Notes under the pieces: generated by a model
Database searches by the model: none
What the model was told of the DNA's origin: nothing
Seen by the model: only the letters and a program-made list of their open reading frames with translations
Translations under genes and position numbers: made by a program
In this document: positions 16,715-24,961 of the stretch, one piece after another
Position numbering within the stretch: the stretch's first letter is position 1
Layout of the letters: every line of letters starts with the position of its first letter
NCBI GenBank assembly: GCA_038234715.1
Contig: JBBQTD010000019.1
Span: 1 to 54,937 of the forward strand
Origin: SZAS-103 sp038234715
Lineage (GTDB): Bacteria; Pseudomonadota; Gammaproteobacteria; Xanthomonadales; Xanthomonadaceae
DNA: 54,937 nt
Direction of reading: 5' to 3'

Positions 16715-17278
16715 TTACTTCGGCATGAGCACCTTGTCGACCACGAGGATTACGCCATTGCTTTGGTAGACGTTCGCGATCGTGATGTTCGCCGTGTTGC
16801 CCTTGGCGTCAGTGACGGTCAGGTGCTTGCCGCGGCCCATCACGGTCAGGTCGCCGCCCTGTACGGTGTGCAACGTGGCCTTGCCCCCGCCGGCCTTGAT
16901 CTGCGCATTCAATGCGGAAGTATCCAGGCGGCCCGACACGACGTGGTACGTCAACACGCCAGTCAACGTGGCCTTGTTCTCGGGCTTGAGCAGCGTGTCG
17001 ACGGTGCCCGCCGGCAATGCAGCGAACGCTTCGTTGGTCGGCGCGAATACCGTGAACGGGCCGGGACCTTTCAGCGTATCGACAAGACCAGCAGCCTTCA
17101 CCGCCGCGACGAGCGTGGTGTGGTCCTTCGAATTGACGGCGTTGTCGATGATGTCCTTGCTGTCGTACATCGCGGCGCCGCCGACCATCGGGTTGCTCAT
17201 GCCCATCATGCCGGCCATCGCGCCGGTGGAGAGCGCCATCGTGGCGAGGAGTGCAACGGAGAGAATGCGAAGTTTCAT
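16715..17278 (-). CDS. Fasciclin domain secreted protein
   Basis: 187 residues with a Sec signal (MKLRILSVALLATMALSTGA) and a single FAS1 domain carrying the H1 motif GPFTVFAPTNEAFAALP and the YHVVSGRL region, ending with VYQSNGVILVVDKVLMPK (H2). These domains mediate adhesion or small-ligand binding outside the cytoplasm. Start ATG 17278. A UUCG terminator closes the unit. Confidence 0.93.
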   Translation of the reverse strand: MKLRILSVALLATMALSTGAMAGMMGMSNPMVGGAAMYDSKDIIDNAVNSKDHTTLVAAVKAAGLVDTLKGPGPFTVFAPTNEAFAALPAGTVDTLLKPENKATLTGVLTYHVVSGRLDTSALNAQIKAGGGKATLHTVQGGDLTVMGRGKHLTVTDAKGNTANITIANVYQSNGVILVVDKVLMPK

Positions 17279-17610
17279 TGGTTTGCTCCAGTGGGGTATG
17301 TAAAGTCAACGGTCGAAATGTGGCTTGATGAAGTGGGCCGTGAAGATGTGGTGAAGAGGTTCCGGGACCGCCAGTGCGCATTCGTGCATCGCATCCCTCG
17401 CGGTGATGCGCACACTATTCGCCGCGGCGTGGATGCGTCGTGAAGGTTTGCGTGAAGGAGTCTTCACACGATCGAAGCGCATCGCGTCGATCGCGGAAGT
17501 CGATGTTGTCGCAGCGGGAAATTGCGGACGCGATAGACTTCCGCATCGCATCCTGGAGAAGGCGGTTGGGAGCATCGAATGCATTCGATGTAGGTGAGGA
17601 CGCTGCGCTG
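17279..17610. other. 332-base divergent intergenic region
   Basis: Separates the fasciclin gene (minus) from the methyltransferase gene (plus). I see no convincing small gene. It holds a perfect 18-bp palindrome at 17573-17590 (listed separately) and several TCGAT/ATCGA elements near 17490-17510. Confidence 0.5.
17573..17590 (+). promoter_or_regulatory. Perfect 18-bp palindrome upstream of the RsmC-like gene
   Basis: CATCGAATG CATTCGATG is exactly self-complementary with no spacer, 21-38 bases before the likely start codon. Such a perfect dyad suggests a dimeric regulator site. Which regulator is unknown. Confidence 0.55.
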
Positions 17611-18633
17611 GTGACGCTGATGGCGCCGTTCACGACCGGCGTGCTTGCGTGGCCGGACACCCACGTGCTGTTCGCGCGTGCTCGCGATGGCTGGCCGCTG
17701 CACGCGGTTCCGCGACAGGGCATCGTGTGCGAACAGGATTTCAAGCCGTATGCCGATGCGCTGGAGCGTGGCGGACTGACTGCGGTTCGGCATTGCGCAG
17801 GATCATTTTCGATGGTGCTGTTGTTGCTGCCGCGCCAGCGAAGTGAAGCACGATCAGACCTCGCACGTGCGGTACAGCGGACGCTGCCGGGAGGGACAAT
17901 TGTCGCAAGCATCGCGAACAACGAAGGCGCGCGTTCCGGCGAAGCGGACATGCAGCGGCTGCTTGGGCCTGTGCAGACGATCAGCAAGCACAAGTGCCGG
18001 GTGTTCTGGGCGAGCGTTCGCGAGGAAACGCTCGATCAAGGAATGCTTGATCAATGGTCCAGCCTCGACGCGCCGCGACCGATTGCCGACGGCCGGTTCG
18101 TCAGCAGGCCCGGTGTGTTTGCGTGGGACCGCATCGATGCCGCGTCCGAACTGCTTGCCGCGCAACTTCCCGCCGACCTGTCCGGTCGCGGTGCGGATCT
18201 TGGCGCTGGCTTCGGCTACCTTTCCACCGAGGTGCTTGCGCGCTGCGAGCGCGTGACGTCGCTTGATCTGTACGAAGCGGATGCGCGCGCGCTCGATCTC
18301 GCGCAACTGAACCTTTCGCGGGCAGCCGCAGCGCGCGCGATCCCGACAAGGCTCGACTATCTGTGGCACGACGTGACCACCGGCCTGCAGCATCGCTACG
18401 ATTTCATCGTGACAAATCCGCCGTTCCACCAGGGTCGCGCCGACCTGCCGCAACTGGGGCGCGCGTTTATCGCTGCGGCAGCGGACGCGCTTGATCCGGG
18501 CGGACGCTTGTGGCTGGTTGCCAATCGGCATCTGCCCTACGAGGCTGTGCTGAAACAGCGCTTCGCCGCCGTGCGCACGGTGGCGACAGAGCGCGGCTTC
18601 AAGGTTATCGAAGCGACGAAGGCGGCGGCATGA
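17611..18633 (+). CDS. rsmC: RsmC/RlmG-like rRNA (guanine-N2) methyltransferase
   Basis: SAM-dependent methyltransferase, probably for a guanosine of 16S rRNA (G1207 in E. coli). About 340 residues, as E. coli RsmC (343). An N-terminal pseudo-methyltransferase domain begins MAPFTTGVLAWPDTHVLFAR and HAVPRQGIVCEQDF. The C-terminal catalytic domain has motif I (GADLGAGFGYLSTEVL) and motif IV NPPFHQGRA near residue 269. The frame is open upstream to 17440 with rare codons (ATA, AGA, AGG), so a start at GTG 17611 behind GGTGAGGA, or ATG 17620, is preferred. It is followed at 67 bases by the pseudouridine synthase, probably one operon. RlmG cannot be excluded. Confidence 0.8.
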   Translation: MTLMAPFTTGVLAWPDTHVLFARARDGWPLHAVPRQGIVCEQDFKPYADALERGGLTAVRHCAGSFSMVLLLLPRQRSEARSDLARAVQRTLPGGTIVASIANNEGARSGEADMQRLLGPVQTISKHKCRVFWASVREETLDQGMLDQWSSLDAPRPIADGRFVSRPGVFAWDRIDAASELLAAQLPADLSGRGADLGAGFGYLSTEVLARCERVTSLDLYEADARALDLAQLNLSRAAAARAIPTRLDYLWHDVTTGLQHRYDFIVTNPPFHQGRADLPQLGRAFIAAAADALDPGGRLWLVANRHLPYEAVLKQRFAAVRTVATERGFKVIEATKAAA

Positions 18634-18700
18634 TCCATGCAGTTTCCGCACGGGATGCTCGCCATCGCATGCCTGTTGCATCCATCAGCGGGGAGCGGCG

Positions 18701-19429
18701 TTGAAACTGATCAAGCGCATCGCAAATCTCGGTTACGGTAGCCGCAGGGAAGTCGCCGCGATGTTCCGCGAGGGGCGCATTGCCGACGCGACTGGCGACG
18801 TGCTGTATGCGGACGATTCCAGTACGCATGCGGACGTGCGCATCGACGGCGAACCGCTCGACCCCGACCAGGGAATCGTATTGATGCTGCACAAGCCTAT
18901 CGGCTACACCTGCTCGACGCGCGATCCGGGTCGCGTCGTGTACGACCTATTGCCGCCGCGCTTTCGCTTGCGCAACCCGATCATCTCGCCGGTCGGTCGC
19001 CTTGATCGCGACACGTCCGGTTTATTGCTGCTGACTGACGACGGCGGGTTGCTGCACCGAATCGTGTCGCCGAAGTCGCAACTATCGAAGATCTATGAAG
19101 CCACACTGGCCGAGGATTTGCGCGGCGACGAAGCCGCATTGTTCGCCACCGGCAGCTTGATGCTCGAATCGGAAAAGACGCCGCTCGCGCCGGTCGCAAT
19201 GGAAATCCTCGGCTCGCGGGCAGCCCGGCTCACGCTCACCGAGGGCCGTTATCACCAGGTTCGCCGGATGTTTGCTGCGGTCGGCAACCACGTCGCGACC
19301 CTGCATCGCGTGTCCATCGGTGGACTGGCGGTGGACGATCTCGCATCGGGTGCATGGCGCGTGCTGGATACCTTCGATATCGCCGCATTACGTCGAACGC
19401 CGGCGAACGACGAAATCACAAACAGGTAG
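18701..19429 (+). CDS. RsuA/RluB/RluE family pseudouridine synthase
   Basis: Converts uridine to pseudouridine in rRNA, cytoplasmic. 242 residues with a small S4 RNA-binding domain (KLIKRIANLGYGSRREVAAM) and the catalytic domain PVGRLDRDTSGLLLLTDDG (catalytic Asp near residue 102), then KIYEATL and EGRYHQVRRMFAAVGN. Starts with TTG behind GGGAG (18691-18695). It follows the RsmC-like gene. RsuA (16S U516) fits best by length and the S4 domain, but RluE/RluF-type substrates cannot be excluded. Confidence 0.85.
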   Translation: MKLIKRIANLGYGSRREVAAMFREGRIADATGDVLYADDSSTHADVRIDGEPLDPDQGIVLMLHKPIGYTCSTRDPGRVVYDLLPPRFRLRNPIISPVGRLDRDTSGLLLLTDDGGLLHRIVSPKSQLSKIYEATLAEDLRGDEAALFATGSLMLESEKTPLAPVAMEILGSRAARLTLTEGRYHQVRRMFAAVGNHVATLHRVSIGGLAVDDLASGAWRVLDTFDIAALRRTPANDEITNR

Positions 19430-19456
19430 CGAATGACCCTGTCCATCAAACGTAAA

Positions 19457-19472
19457 CCGGCCTCGCGGCCGG
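19457..19472 (-). terminator. Short hairpin between convergent genes
   Basis: CCGGCC-TCGC-GGCCGG, with TTTACGTTT on the minus-strand side. It lies between the end of the pseudouridine synthase and the minus-strand secreted-protein gene. A weak bidirectional terminator at most. Confidence 0.4.
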
Positions 19473-19498
19473 CCTACGATGAGAGGAAAATTCTCTGC

Positions 19499-20575
19499 TC
19501 AGCGCCCGGGCACGCGTGCGCATTGCGTTACCGCATTGACGGATGCATCCGTACCGCTCAAATTTCGAAAAGAGCATGCCGATGCACCCGTTTCCAAAAG
19601 ATACACACCGGGAACACCGAACGGTCCGTTGCAGTAGCCGCCAGTTTGGGCGTACGTGGCAGGGCAGTTGGCGAAAAAAACGAAGCCGTCAGCCCCGGCG
19701 GTAATAGTGCCTGTGTTAGACGTAGTTGTCGTATCCAAAGCCGTTGCCTCGGGTGCCATGAAATAGCCCACCGCATCAATCACCACGTCCGTCGTGCTCT
19801 GGGCGAACACCGTGAAATCGGAGGCCATGCCGATTGACATCTTGGCCGCGATTTCGTTGTCGACAATTTCCCCGGGCGTGAAGTAGTTCAGGTTGGCGGC
19901 AAGCGGCTGGGGTGCGCCGAACGGGAATACAGTCAGCCAGCCGGGCGCTGTGTCATTGACCACCGTGAAATTGAGCATCAGCGCGGACGGGCTGGCCGGA
20001 ATTCCGCAATCGCTCGCATTGTCGCCGCCCTGGAAGCCAAAGGTGAACCCCGGGTTCGAGCCGAAGAAGTTGCGCTTGGTTCCGCTGGTGATGTGGCCAC
20101 CAACAAGGCGGGTGTCGGCAATACGGCAGGGCGCCGGGAGCGGCGTATAGACCAGATCCGCGGCCGTGCTGCCGAGCAGGGCTGGCACTGGCCCGGACTT
20201 CTGCACTTGCGCCTGGGTTGCCAGCGAGTTCTTGACCTGGTCATCGGTCAGATGTTGGCCAACCAGCGCGTCCATCATGCCCTGGAAGGTCTTCATCCCG
20301 GCCGCGCGTTTCAGGTTGCTGTCCGTGGCTGCGGCGAACGTACGTTGCATGCGTCCGGCCCACGCGCCGACGCTGGTTCCGTGAACCTGTTGCACGAAAG
20401 ACCCCCAGGTGCGAACGATCTGGGCCACGTATAAGCCACGCTGCGCTGTTGAAAGCTGCGCACTGTTGCTCGTTGGATGGTTTGGCGAAGGGACGTTCTT
20501 CACTGGAACGGCTTGTGCAACGCCTACGGTTGCAATCGCCACGGCGACTGCGAGAAGCAAAGTGTGCTTGTTCAT
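19499..20575 (-). CDS. Secreted protein with a PCRIADTR-type beta domain
   Basis: 358 residues with a Sec signal (MNKHTLLLAVAVAIATVGVA, then QAV). The first 110 mature residues are helical, and the rest is a beta domain with PAPCRIADTRLVGG, GFQGGDNASDCGIP, ALMLNFTVVNDTAPGWLTVF, LNYFTPGEIVDNEI and DVVIDAVGYF. This 'CRIADTR ... VIDAVGYF' domain is recurrent in extracellular proteins of several phyla (seen by memory in cell-surface and hydrolase proteins). The end carries Cys pairs. A surface or structural role is likely but the function is not established. Start ATG 20575, and the stop is close to the convergent neighbour. Confidence 0.8.
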   Translation of the reverse strand: MNKHTLLLAVAVAIATVGVAQAVPVKNVPSPNHPTSNSAQLSTAQRGLYVAQIVRTWGSFVQQVHGTSVGAWAGRMQRTFAAATDSNLKRAAGMKTFQGMMDALVGQHLTDDQVKNSLATQAQVQKSGPVPALLGSTAADLVYTPLPAPCRIADTRLVGGHITSGTKRNFFGSNPGFTFGFQGGDNASDCGIPASPSALMLNFTVVNDTAPGWLTVFPFGAPQPLAANLNYFTPGEIVDNEIAAKMSIGMASDFTVFAQSTTDVVIDAVGYFMAPEATALDTTTTSNTGTITAGADGFVFFANCPATYAQTGGYCNGPFGVPGVYLLETGASACSFRNLSGTDASVNAVTQCARVPGR

Positions 20576-20839
20576 GTCATGTCCTTATGTATCGGGAACA
20601 GGGAAGGGGGATTCGGGCAAATCAGGGATGCCCACTTGAGTTATACGCGATCCAATTCCGCAACCGGACACACCAAGGAACATGCACGTTTGTTGTCTCG
20701 ACCATAGTGCGCATCGCAGTGACCGTCCGGCATCGGAAGTGTCTTCCCGCGCCTGTTATTCTTTCGTAATGGCCGATGTTGCACGGGGTTACCGTTGACC
20801 GTAGCGCGCGTCGACTTCAGTTCCACCGGAGGCGGCCAT

Positions 20840-21436
20840 TCATCCTGGTGCTGGATTGATTGCCAGCTCCGTGTCACCCGGCGATGTCGCCAACAACCGC
20901 CGCCAGCCATCCACGCCAAGCCGCCGCAACGTCGCCATGTTGCGATCGATGATCGCGTCGGGATCGGGGAATGCTTCAACCGCGCGTTCGACGCTGGCTT
21001 CGCGCAGCAGGTGCAGCATCGGGAACGGCGAGCGGTTGGTGTAGTTCTCGATCGCATCGGCGTAGCTGTCGGCGAAACGATAGTCGGGGTGGAAACTCGC
21101 GATCTGGATCTCCCCGTCGAGACCGAGTTCGGTGATGGCGGCTTCGGCGATGTCCAGAAAATCGTTGTAGTCCAGGAAGTCGGACAGTACGTGCGGATGG
21201 ATCAGCAGTGTCGTGTCGACTTCGTCCGCTGGCTTCGCCTGCAGGCAGGTCAGTTCGGCAACGAGGTCGGTCAACAGCGCCTGCGCATCAGGCGCTTCGC
21301 TGAGGACGTAACGGATCTGGTTCCTGGCGTAGACAGCCTTCGCGAAAGGGCACAGATTGAGTCCGATAACAACGCGCTCAAGCCAATATCGCGTGACGGC
21401 GATGGGATCGCCAAGGAGCGTGCCCTGCGTTGACAT
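20840..21436 (-). CDS. DUF1415 family protein
   Basis: 198 residues starting MSTQGTLLGDPIAVTRYWLE, then NLCPFAKAVYARNQIRYVLS and SDFLDYNDFLDIAEAAITEL. Further features are FHPDYRFADSYADAIENYTN, RSPFPMLHLLREASV, and the segment FPDPDAIIDRNMATLRRLG. This is the DUF1415 pattern, with conserved Cys-Pro-Phe and FHP. Function unknown. A GTG at 21451 would add five residues and overlap the upstream methyltransferase, but the ATG agrees better with the family. Seven bases separate it from that gene, so the two are co-transcribed. Confidence 0.92.
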   Translation of the reverse strand: MSTQGTLLGDPIAVTRYWLERVVIGLNLCPFAKAVYARNQIRYVLSEAPDAQALLTDLVAELTCLQAKPADEVDTTLLIHPHVLSDFLDYNDFLDIAEAAITELGLDGEIQIASFHPDYRFADSYADAIENYTNRSPFPMLHLLREASVERAVEAFPDPDAIIDRNMATLRRLGVDGWRRLLATSPGDTELAINPAPG

Positions 21437-21443
21437 CAGCTGG

Positions 21444-22286
21444 TCACGCACGCTTTTCCGCGATCACGATGTCCTGGAAGCTAAGGAAAGCGGACCTGTC
21501 GCACCAGGAACCGTAGTGGATCGGGAGTTGCACCTTCAGGCCGACGCGATCGAGTTGCGCAAGGATGTCAGCTTCATCGTATGCGACCGCGTCTTCGGGT
21601 ACCTCACGATTGACGACTGCATAGCCACCAGGCTCGCGCACGAACGCGAAACTGCCGCGGCCTGCCTGGATCAACGCGTTGGATTCGTCGTTGAGGATCA
21701 GGAAGGTGGCGAGCATGCGACCGCCCGGTCGCAGGACGCGCGAGATCTCGTCCAGGTAGTGCGCAAGGTCACAGGGCAGCATGTGCGTGAAGACCGACGT
21801 GAGGAAAACGAAGTCAAACGACGCGTCATTGAACGGAAAGCGGTACGCACTCGCCTTGACGCGCCCGTATGGGTTGTAGAGCTTGTTGTAGATGTCGGTG
21901 TGGATGAAACGGAAATTCGGGTAGCGCGATGCAATCCGGCTGTTGCACCAGCGGATGCCGTTCTTGACGATGTCGATGCCGCAATAACCGCCGTCGGCGG
22001 AAAGGTAGCCCGTCAGCGGAATCGCCATGCGACCGATCCCACAGCCGACGTCCAGCACCTGCTGCTGCGGCGCCAGGCCGCCAAGTTCGACGAAGTACCG
22101 CGTGAACTCCTTGCCGACCGCCACGAAGTCGCCCACTCCGACGAACACCATCGAACGCGGCGGAACCATGGAGTTGCCATTGCTGAGCCGGTCGCGCGCG
22201 GCTGCGACGTAGTACCGCATGTCGCGTACGGCCTGGCGGGCGAGGCGTGCAGCCAGCGGAGGCAAGCGGATCTTCATTGGATGCAC
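21444..22286 (-). CDS. Class I SAM-dependent methyltransferase
   Basis: 280 residues, with SAM motif I QQQVLDVGCGIGRMAIPLTG, motif II YCGIDIVKNGIRWC and the post-motif region FPFNDASFDFVFLTSVFTHML, followed by RVLRPGGRMLATF. The target (small molecule or protein) cannot be told. The N-terminus is a basic amphipathic segment. Start ATG 22286 or 22277. Immediately precedes DUF1415. Confidence 0.9.
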   Translation of the reverse strand: MHPMKIRLPPLAARLARQAVRDMRYYVAAARDRLSNGNSMVPPRSMVFVGVGDFVAVGKEFTRYFVELGGLAPQQQVLDVGCGIGRMAIPLTGYLSADGGYCGIDIVKNGIRWCNSRIASRYPNFRFIHTDIYNKLYNPYGRVKASAYRFPFNDASFDFVFLTSVFTHMLPCDLAHYLDEISRVLRPGGRMLATFLILNDESNALIQAGRGSFAFVREPGGYAVVNREVPEDAVAYDEADILAQLDRVGLKVQLPIHYGSWCDRSAFLSFQDIVIAEKRA

Positions 22287-22326
22287 TGCGTCCGTGCTGG
22301 TTCACGCATGGAAATCGGGTTTCCGC

Positions 22327-23067
22327 CTAGTTTCGCCGATACAGCTTCTGGCAATGATCGCAGAAAAATGCGCGGCGCTGGGTGGTGCCAAGGTGGGCAC
22401 GGTATTGCAAACGTTTGCCGCAGCGCGGGCAGGTTGTCCTGGCGTGCACCTGGTAGTGCTTCTTGAGCACGTACGCTTTCTTCCATTCGAGAAAGTCGAA
22501 CGCATACACGCGCGCTTGCTTGATCAGCTCCCCCAGCTTGCGCGGCGGCAGTGCGCCGATGCTGCTCTCCGGCTGCACGCCGATCCGGAACAGCACCTCG
22601 TTCTTGATGATGTTGCCGACGCCCGCAAAGATTCCCTGGTCGAGCAGCGCATCGCAGGCAAGCATGTCGGGCCGCGCCTTGAGCTTGGTGCGCGCCGCCG
22701 CCGGATTCCACGCATCCGACATCACGTCCGCAGACCAGTCGTAGACCAGGTCGAGATCCCCCTCGATGTACTTGACCGAGCACGCGTACAGGTTGATCTC
22801 GCCCTTGTGGAATCCCAGGCTCAGTCGTGGCACGGATTCCTTGCGTTCGTTGATCCGGTAGCTGCCGAACAGCAGGAAATGCACGCGCAGCGTGACCTCG
22901 GCACAACACACCAGGAAATGCTTGCCCCAGCTCCGGAATGCGATGATTTTCTGGCCGACCAGCCGCTGCTGGTCGATCTTGCTGTTGCCGGTGACGCGCA
23001 GGACTGTCTTGCCGGCGAAGGGCGCGACGAGCTCGGTGAGGATGACGATCGAGGGACCTTCCGGCAT
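22327..23067 (-). CDS. Fpg/Nei family DNA glycosylase
   Basis: Removes oxidised bases and cuts the strand by beta/delta elimination. 246 residues beginning MPEGPSIVI, where Pro2 and Glu3 are the catalytic pair. It has the H2TH region (LLDQGIFAGVGNIIKNEVLF) and a C-terminal zinc finger CPRCGKRL...CDHCQK. The short TxxxGxFLRV-type variations and PEGPSI start fit an Nei-like branch rather than Fpg (which starts PELPE). The start ATG 23067 is chosen since Pro must follow Met. An upstream in-frame ATG adds ten residues that would block it. Confidence 0.92.
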   Translation of the reverse strand: MPEGPSIVILTELVAPFAGKTVLRVTGNSKIDQQRLVGQKIIAFRSWGKHFLVCCAEVTLRVHFLLFGSYRINERKESVPRLSLGFHKGEINLYACSVKYIEGDLDLVYDWSADVMSDAWNPAAARTKLKARPDMLACDALLDQGIFAGVGNIIKNEVLFRIGVQPESSIGALPPRKLGELIKQARVYAFDFLEWKKAYVLKKHYQVHARTTCPRCGKRLQYRAHLGTTQRRAFFCDHCQKLYRRN

Positions 23068-23086
23068 GGGCCGTCCTTGGCTGCGG

Positions 23087-23114
23087 GAAAAAAGCAAGGC
23101 GACCTCCGGCCGCC
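23087..23114 (-). terminator. Terminator of yajQ
   Basis: Minus strand GGCGGCC-GGA-GGTCGCC (7 pairs, one G-U) followed by TTGCTTTTTT. It sits 20 bases beyond the yajQ stop and just before the glycosylase start, so the two are likely separate units with some readthrough. Confidence 0.8.
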
Positions 23115-23134
23115 CGGTAATTTATTGCGAGCGG

Positions 23135-23617
23135 CTAATCCCGGAAATTCTCAACCTGCAGCGGCAATTCGAAATCAGTCTTGCGCAACAGGGCGATCGC
23201 GGCCTGCAGGTCGTCGCGCTTCTTCGCACTCACCCGCAACTTTTCGCCATTGATCTGCGCTTCGACCTTGAGCTTCGCCGCCTTGATCGCTGCGACGATT
23301 TCCTTCGCCAGCGGCTGCTCGATGCCCTGCTTGACGGTGACTTTCTGCCGCGCACCGGTGAGATTGATTTCCGGATCGGCGACGTCGAGGCAACGGATGT
23401 CGATCCCCCGCGCGACCAGCCTGGCGCGCAGGATGTCGTGCATCTGCTTGAGCTGGAAATCGCTGGGCGCGAATTGGCTGACCACGTGCCCGGCCAACTC
23501 GAAGCGGGCGTCGCTGCCCTTGAAGTCGAATCGCGTAGACAGCTCGCGATTGGCCTGGTCGACCGCGTTGGTCAGTTCGTGCTTGTCGACTTCGGAAACG
23601 ACATCGAACGATGGCAT
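23135..23617 (-). CDS. yajQ: YajQ family nucleotide-binding protein
   Basis: 160 residues (E. coli YajQ 163): MPSFDVVSEVDKHELTNAVD, RFDFKGSDARFE, INGEKLRVSAKKRDDLQAAI, FELPLQVENFRD. Two ferredoxin-like repeats. In Xanthomonas a YajQ binds cyclic di-GMP and modulates a transcription factor, and two diguanylate cyclase genes occur in this window (one broken). Start ATG 23617 is the family start. Followed by its own terminator. Confidence 0.95.
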   Translation of the reverse strand: MPSFDVVSEVDKHELTNAVDQANRELSTRFDFKGSDARFELAGHVVSQFAPSDFQLKQMHDILRARLVARGIDIRCLDVADPEINLTGARQKVTVKQGIEQPLAKEIVAAIKAAKLKVEAQINGEKLRVSAKKRDDLQAAIALLRKTDFELPLQVENFRD

Positions 23618-23695
23618 GGCGCACCCTCGCACAAGAGACACTTGGCTTGCATGAGCATACGCCGACGCCGGGACCGCACCTTGCTGTCGGGTGAA

Positions 23696-24961
23696 TCAGG
23701 CCGGAGTCAGGAATGCAGTGCCCGGGATCACGACGTCGAACGCTCGCTGCACAAGCCACAGCGTCGCGATCGCGATGATCAGCAGCGAGCCCCAGCGCAC
23801 CACGCCGACCTGATAGAAACGCGTCTTGCGAAGCAGGAATGCGAGCGGCAGGAAAGGCAGAACGATCGACTCCTGGCCGAGTTCCACGCCCAGGCTGAAT
23901 CCGCCCAGCGATGCGGCCATCGCGGCAGGCGGCAGAGAAAGCCCGGCCAACGCGCTCGCGAATCCAAGGCCGTGAAGGAACCCGAACGCGAATGCGACGA
24001 CCCAGGCGCGTCGCGTGACGACCGGATGGATATTGTTCAGCGCGGCGACGATGATCGACAGCGCGATGCCCGATTCCACCAGCCGACTCGGAAGGTTGAC
24101 GTAGCCCAGTACCGACAGGGTCAGGGTCACCGAATGCGAGACGGTGAACCCCGAAACGACCTTGACCAGTTCCAGCATGGCACGCCACAGTTTCGGCACC
24201 GGCAACCAACCGGTATTCGACTTCGCAGCTGCGCTGTGTTCATTCCCGGAAAACAGCGCCGCCGCCCCCGGCATGCCATAGGAGGCGACCAGATGGCGTG
24301 TCTTCGCTGTTCCCGGTTGCCGGAACAGGACCGCCGGCAGCAGCAACGACAGGATGAACAGCAGGTGGTCGGGACCGGTCCAGATGTGCCAGATGCCGTC
24401 GACCATGAAACTCTTGAACTGGCTCCAGCGATCCGGTTCGCGCAGGTCGAGCGTCGCAGTCGGATTCTTGGGACCGAGCACCGCACCGGCAACGCGATCA
24501 CCGGCGCGGATGGTCACGATCCCGCGATGGTAGGGATCCACGTCCTTGAACAATCCGTAGACGATGGCCAGTCGGTTGGGGATCTCCTTGTCGCAGACCG
24601 CATCGAAGTCGATGACGTCGTATGCTCCATCGTTGTGCGCGTCGATCTTCTGGTCGGTCGGATGGATGGCGCAGGTGAGGCCATCGCCCTTGATCGCGAG
24701 TCCGTCCATCGCGTAGCGCTCGATCGCATCGCGATGCGCTTTCACCTCGTCCCAGGTGATTGCGCTGTCCTGGTTGCTGTCGATGTTGATCACGAAGGCA
24801 AGATCGCGCAGGGCGATGTCGAATTGTCCGCGCAGCACATTGGGATTTGCCGGGTCGGTGCGCAGGTTCAGGTAGGCATCGCTTTCCTTGTGCGCGAACG
24901 CGCTGATCGGCAGCAACGCAAGCAGTGCGATCAACCAGAGCAGTGCAGTGCGCAGTTTCAT
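23696..24961 (-). CDS. HupE/UreJ-like membrane protein with an EF-hand-like loop
   Basis: 421 residues. A Sec signal (MKLRTALLWLIALLALLPIS) precedes a periplasmic domain containing a 12-residue EF-hand-like loop DSNQDSAITWDE (61-72). A membrane half follows with 6 or so helices and the HupE/UreJ_2 signatures WTGPDHLLFILSLLLPAVLF, GFTVSHSVTLTLSVLG and GFLHGLGFASALAGL. The conserved His/Asp residues of the second half suggest metal or proton handling. HupE/UreJ proteins are nickel permeases, but this branch is unproven. It overlaps the TPR gene by 4 bases (ATGA). Confidence 0.9.
   Translation of the reverse strand: MKLRTALLWLIALLALLPISAFAHKESDAYLNLRTDPANPNVLRGQFDIALRDLAFVINIDSNQDSAITWDEVKAHRDAIERYAMDGLAIKGDGLTCAIHPTDQKIDAHNDGAYDVIDFDAVCDKEIPNRLAIVYGLFKDVDPYHRGIVTIRAGDRVAGAVLGPKNPTATLDLREPDRWSQFKSFMVDGIWHIWTGPDHLLFILSLLLPAVLFRQPGTAKTRHLVASYGMPGAAALFSGNEHSAAAKSNTGWLPVPKLWRAMLELVKVVSGFTVSHSVTLTLSVLGYVNLPSRLVESGIALSIIVAALNNIHPVVTRRAWVVAFAFGFLHGLGFASALAGLSLPPAAMAASLGGFSLGVELGQESIVLPFLPLAFLLRKTRFYQVGVVRWGSLLIIAIATLWLVQRAFDVVIPGTAFLTPA

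Noticed and set aside
17440..17610. Earlier start for the RsmC-like gene at GTG 17440 or ATG 17503
   Set aside because: The added codons include rare ATA, AGA and AGG and the 18-bp palindrome. Family length fits a start near 17611.
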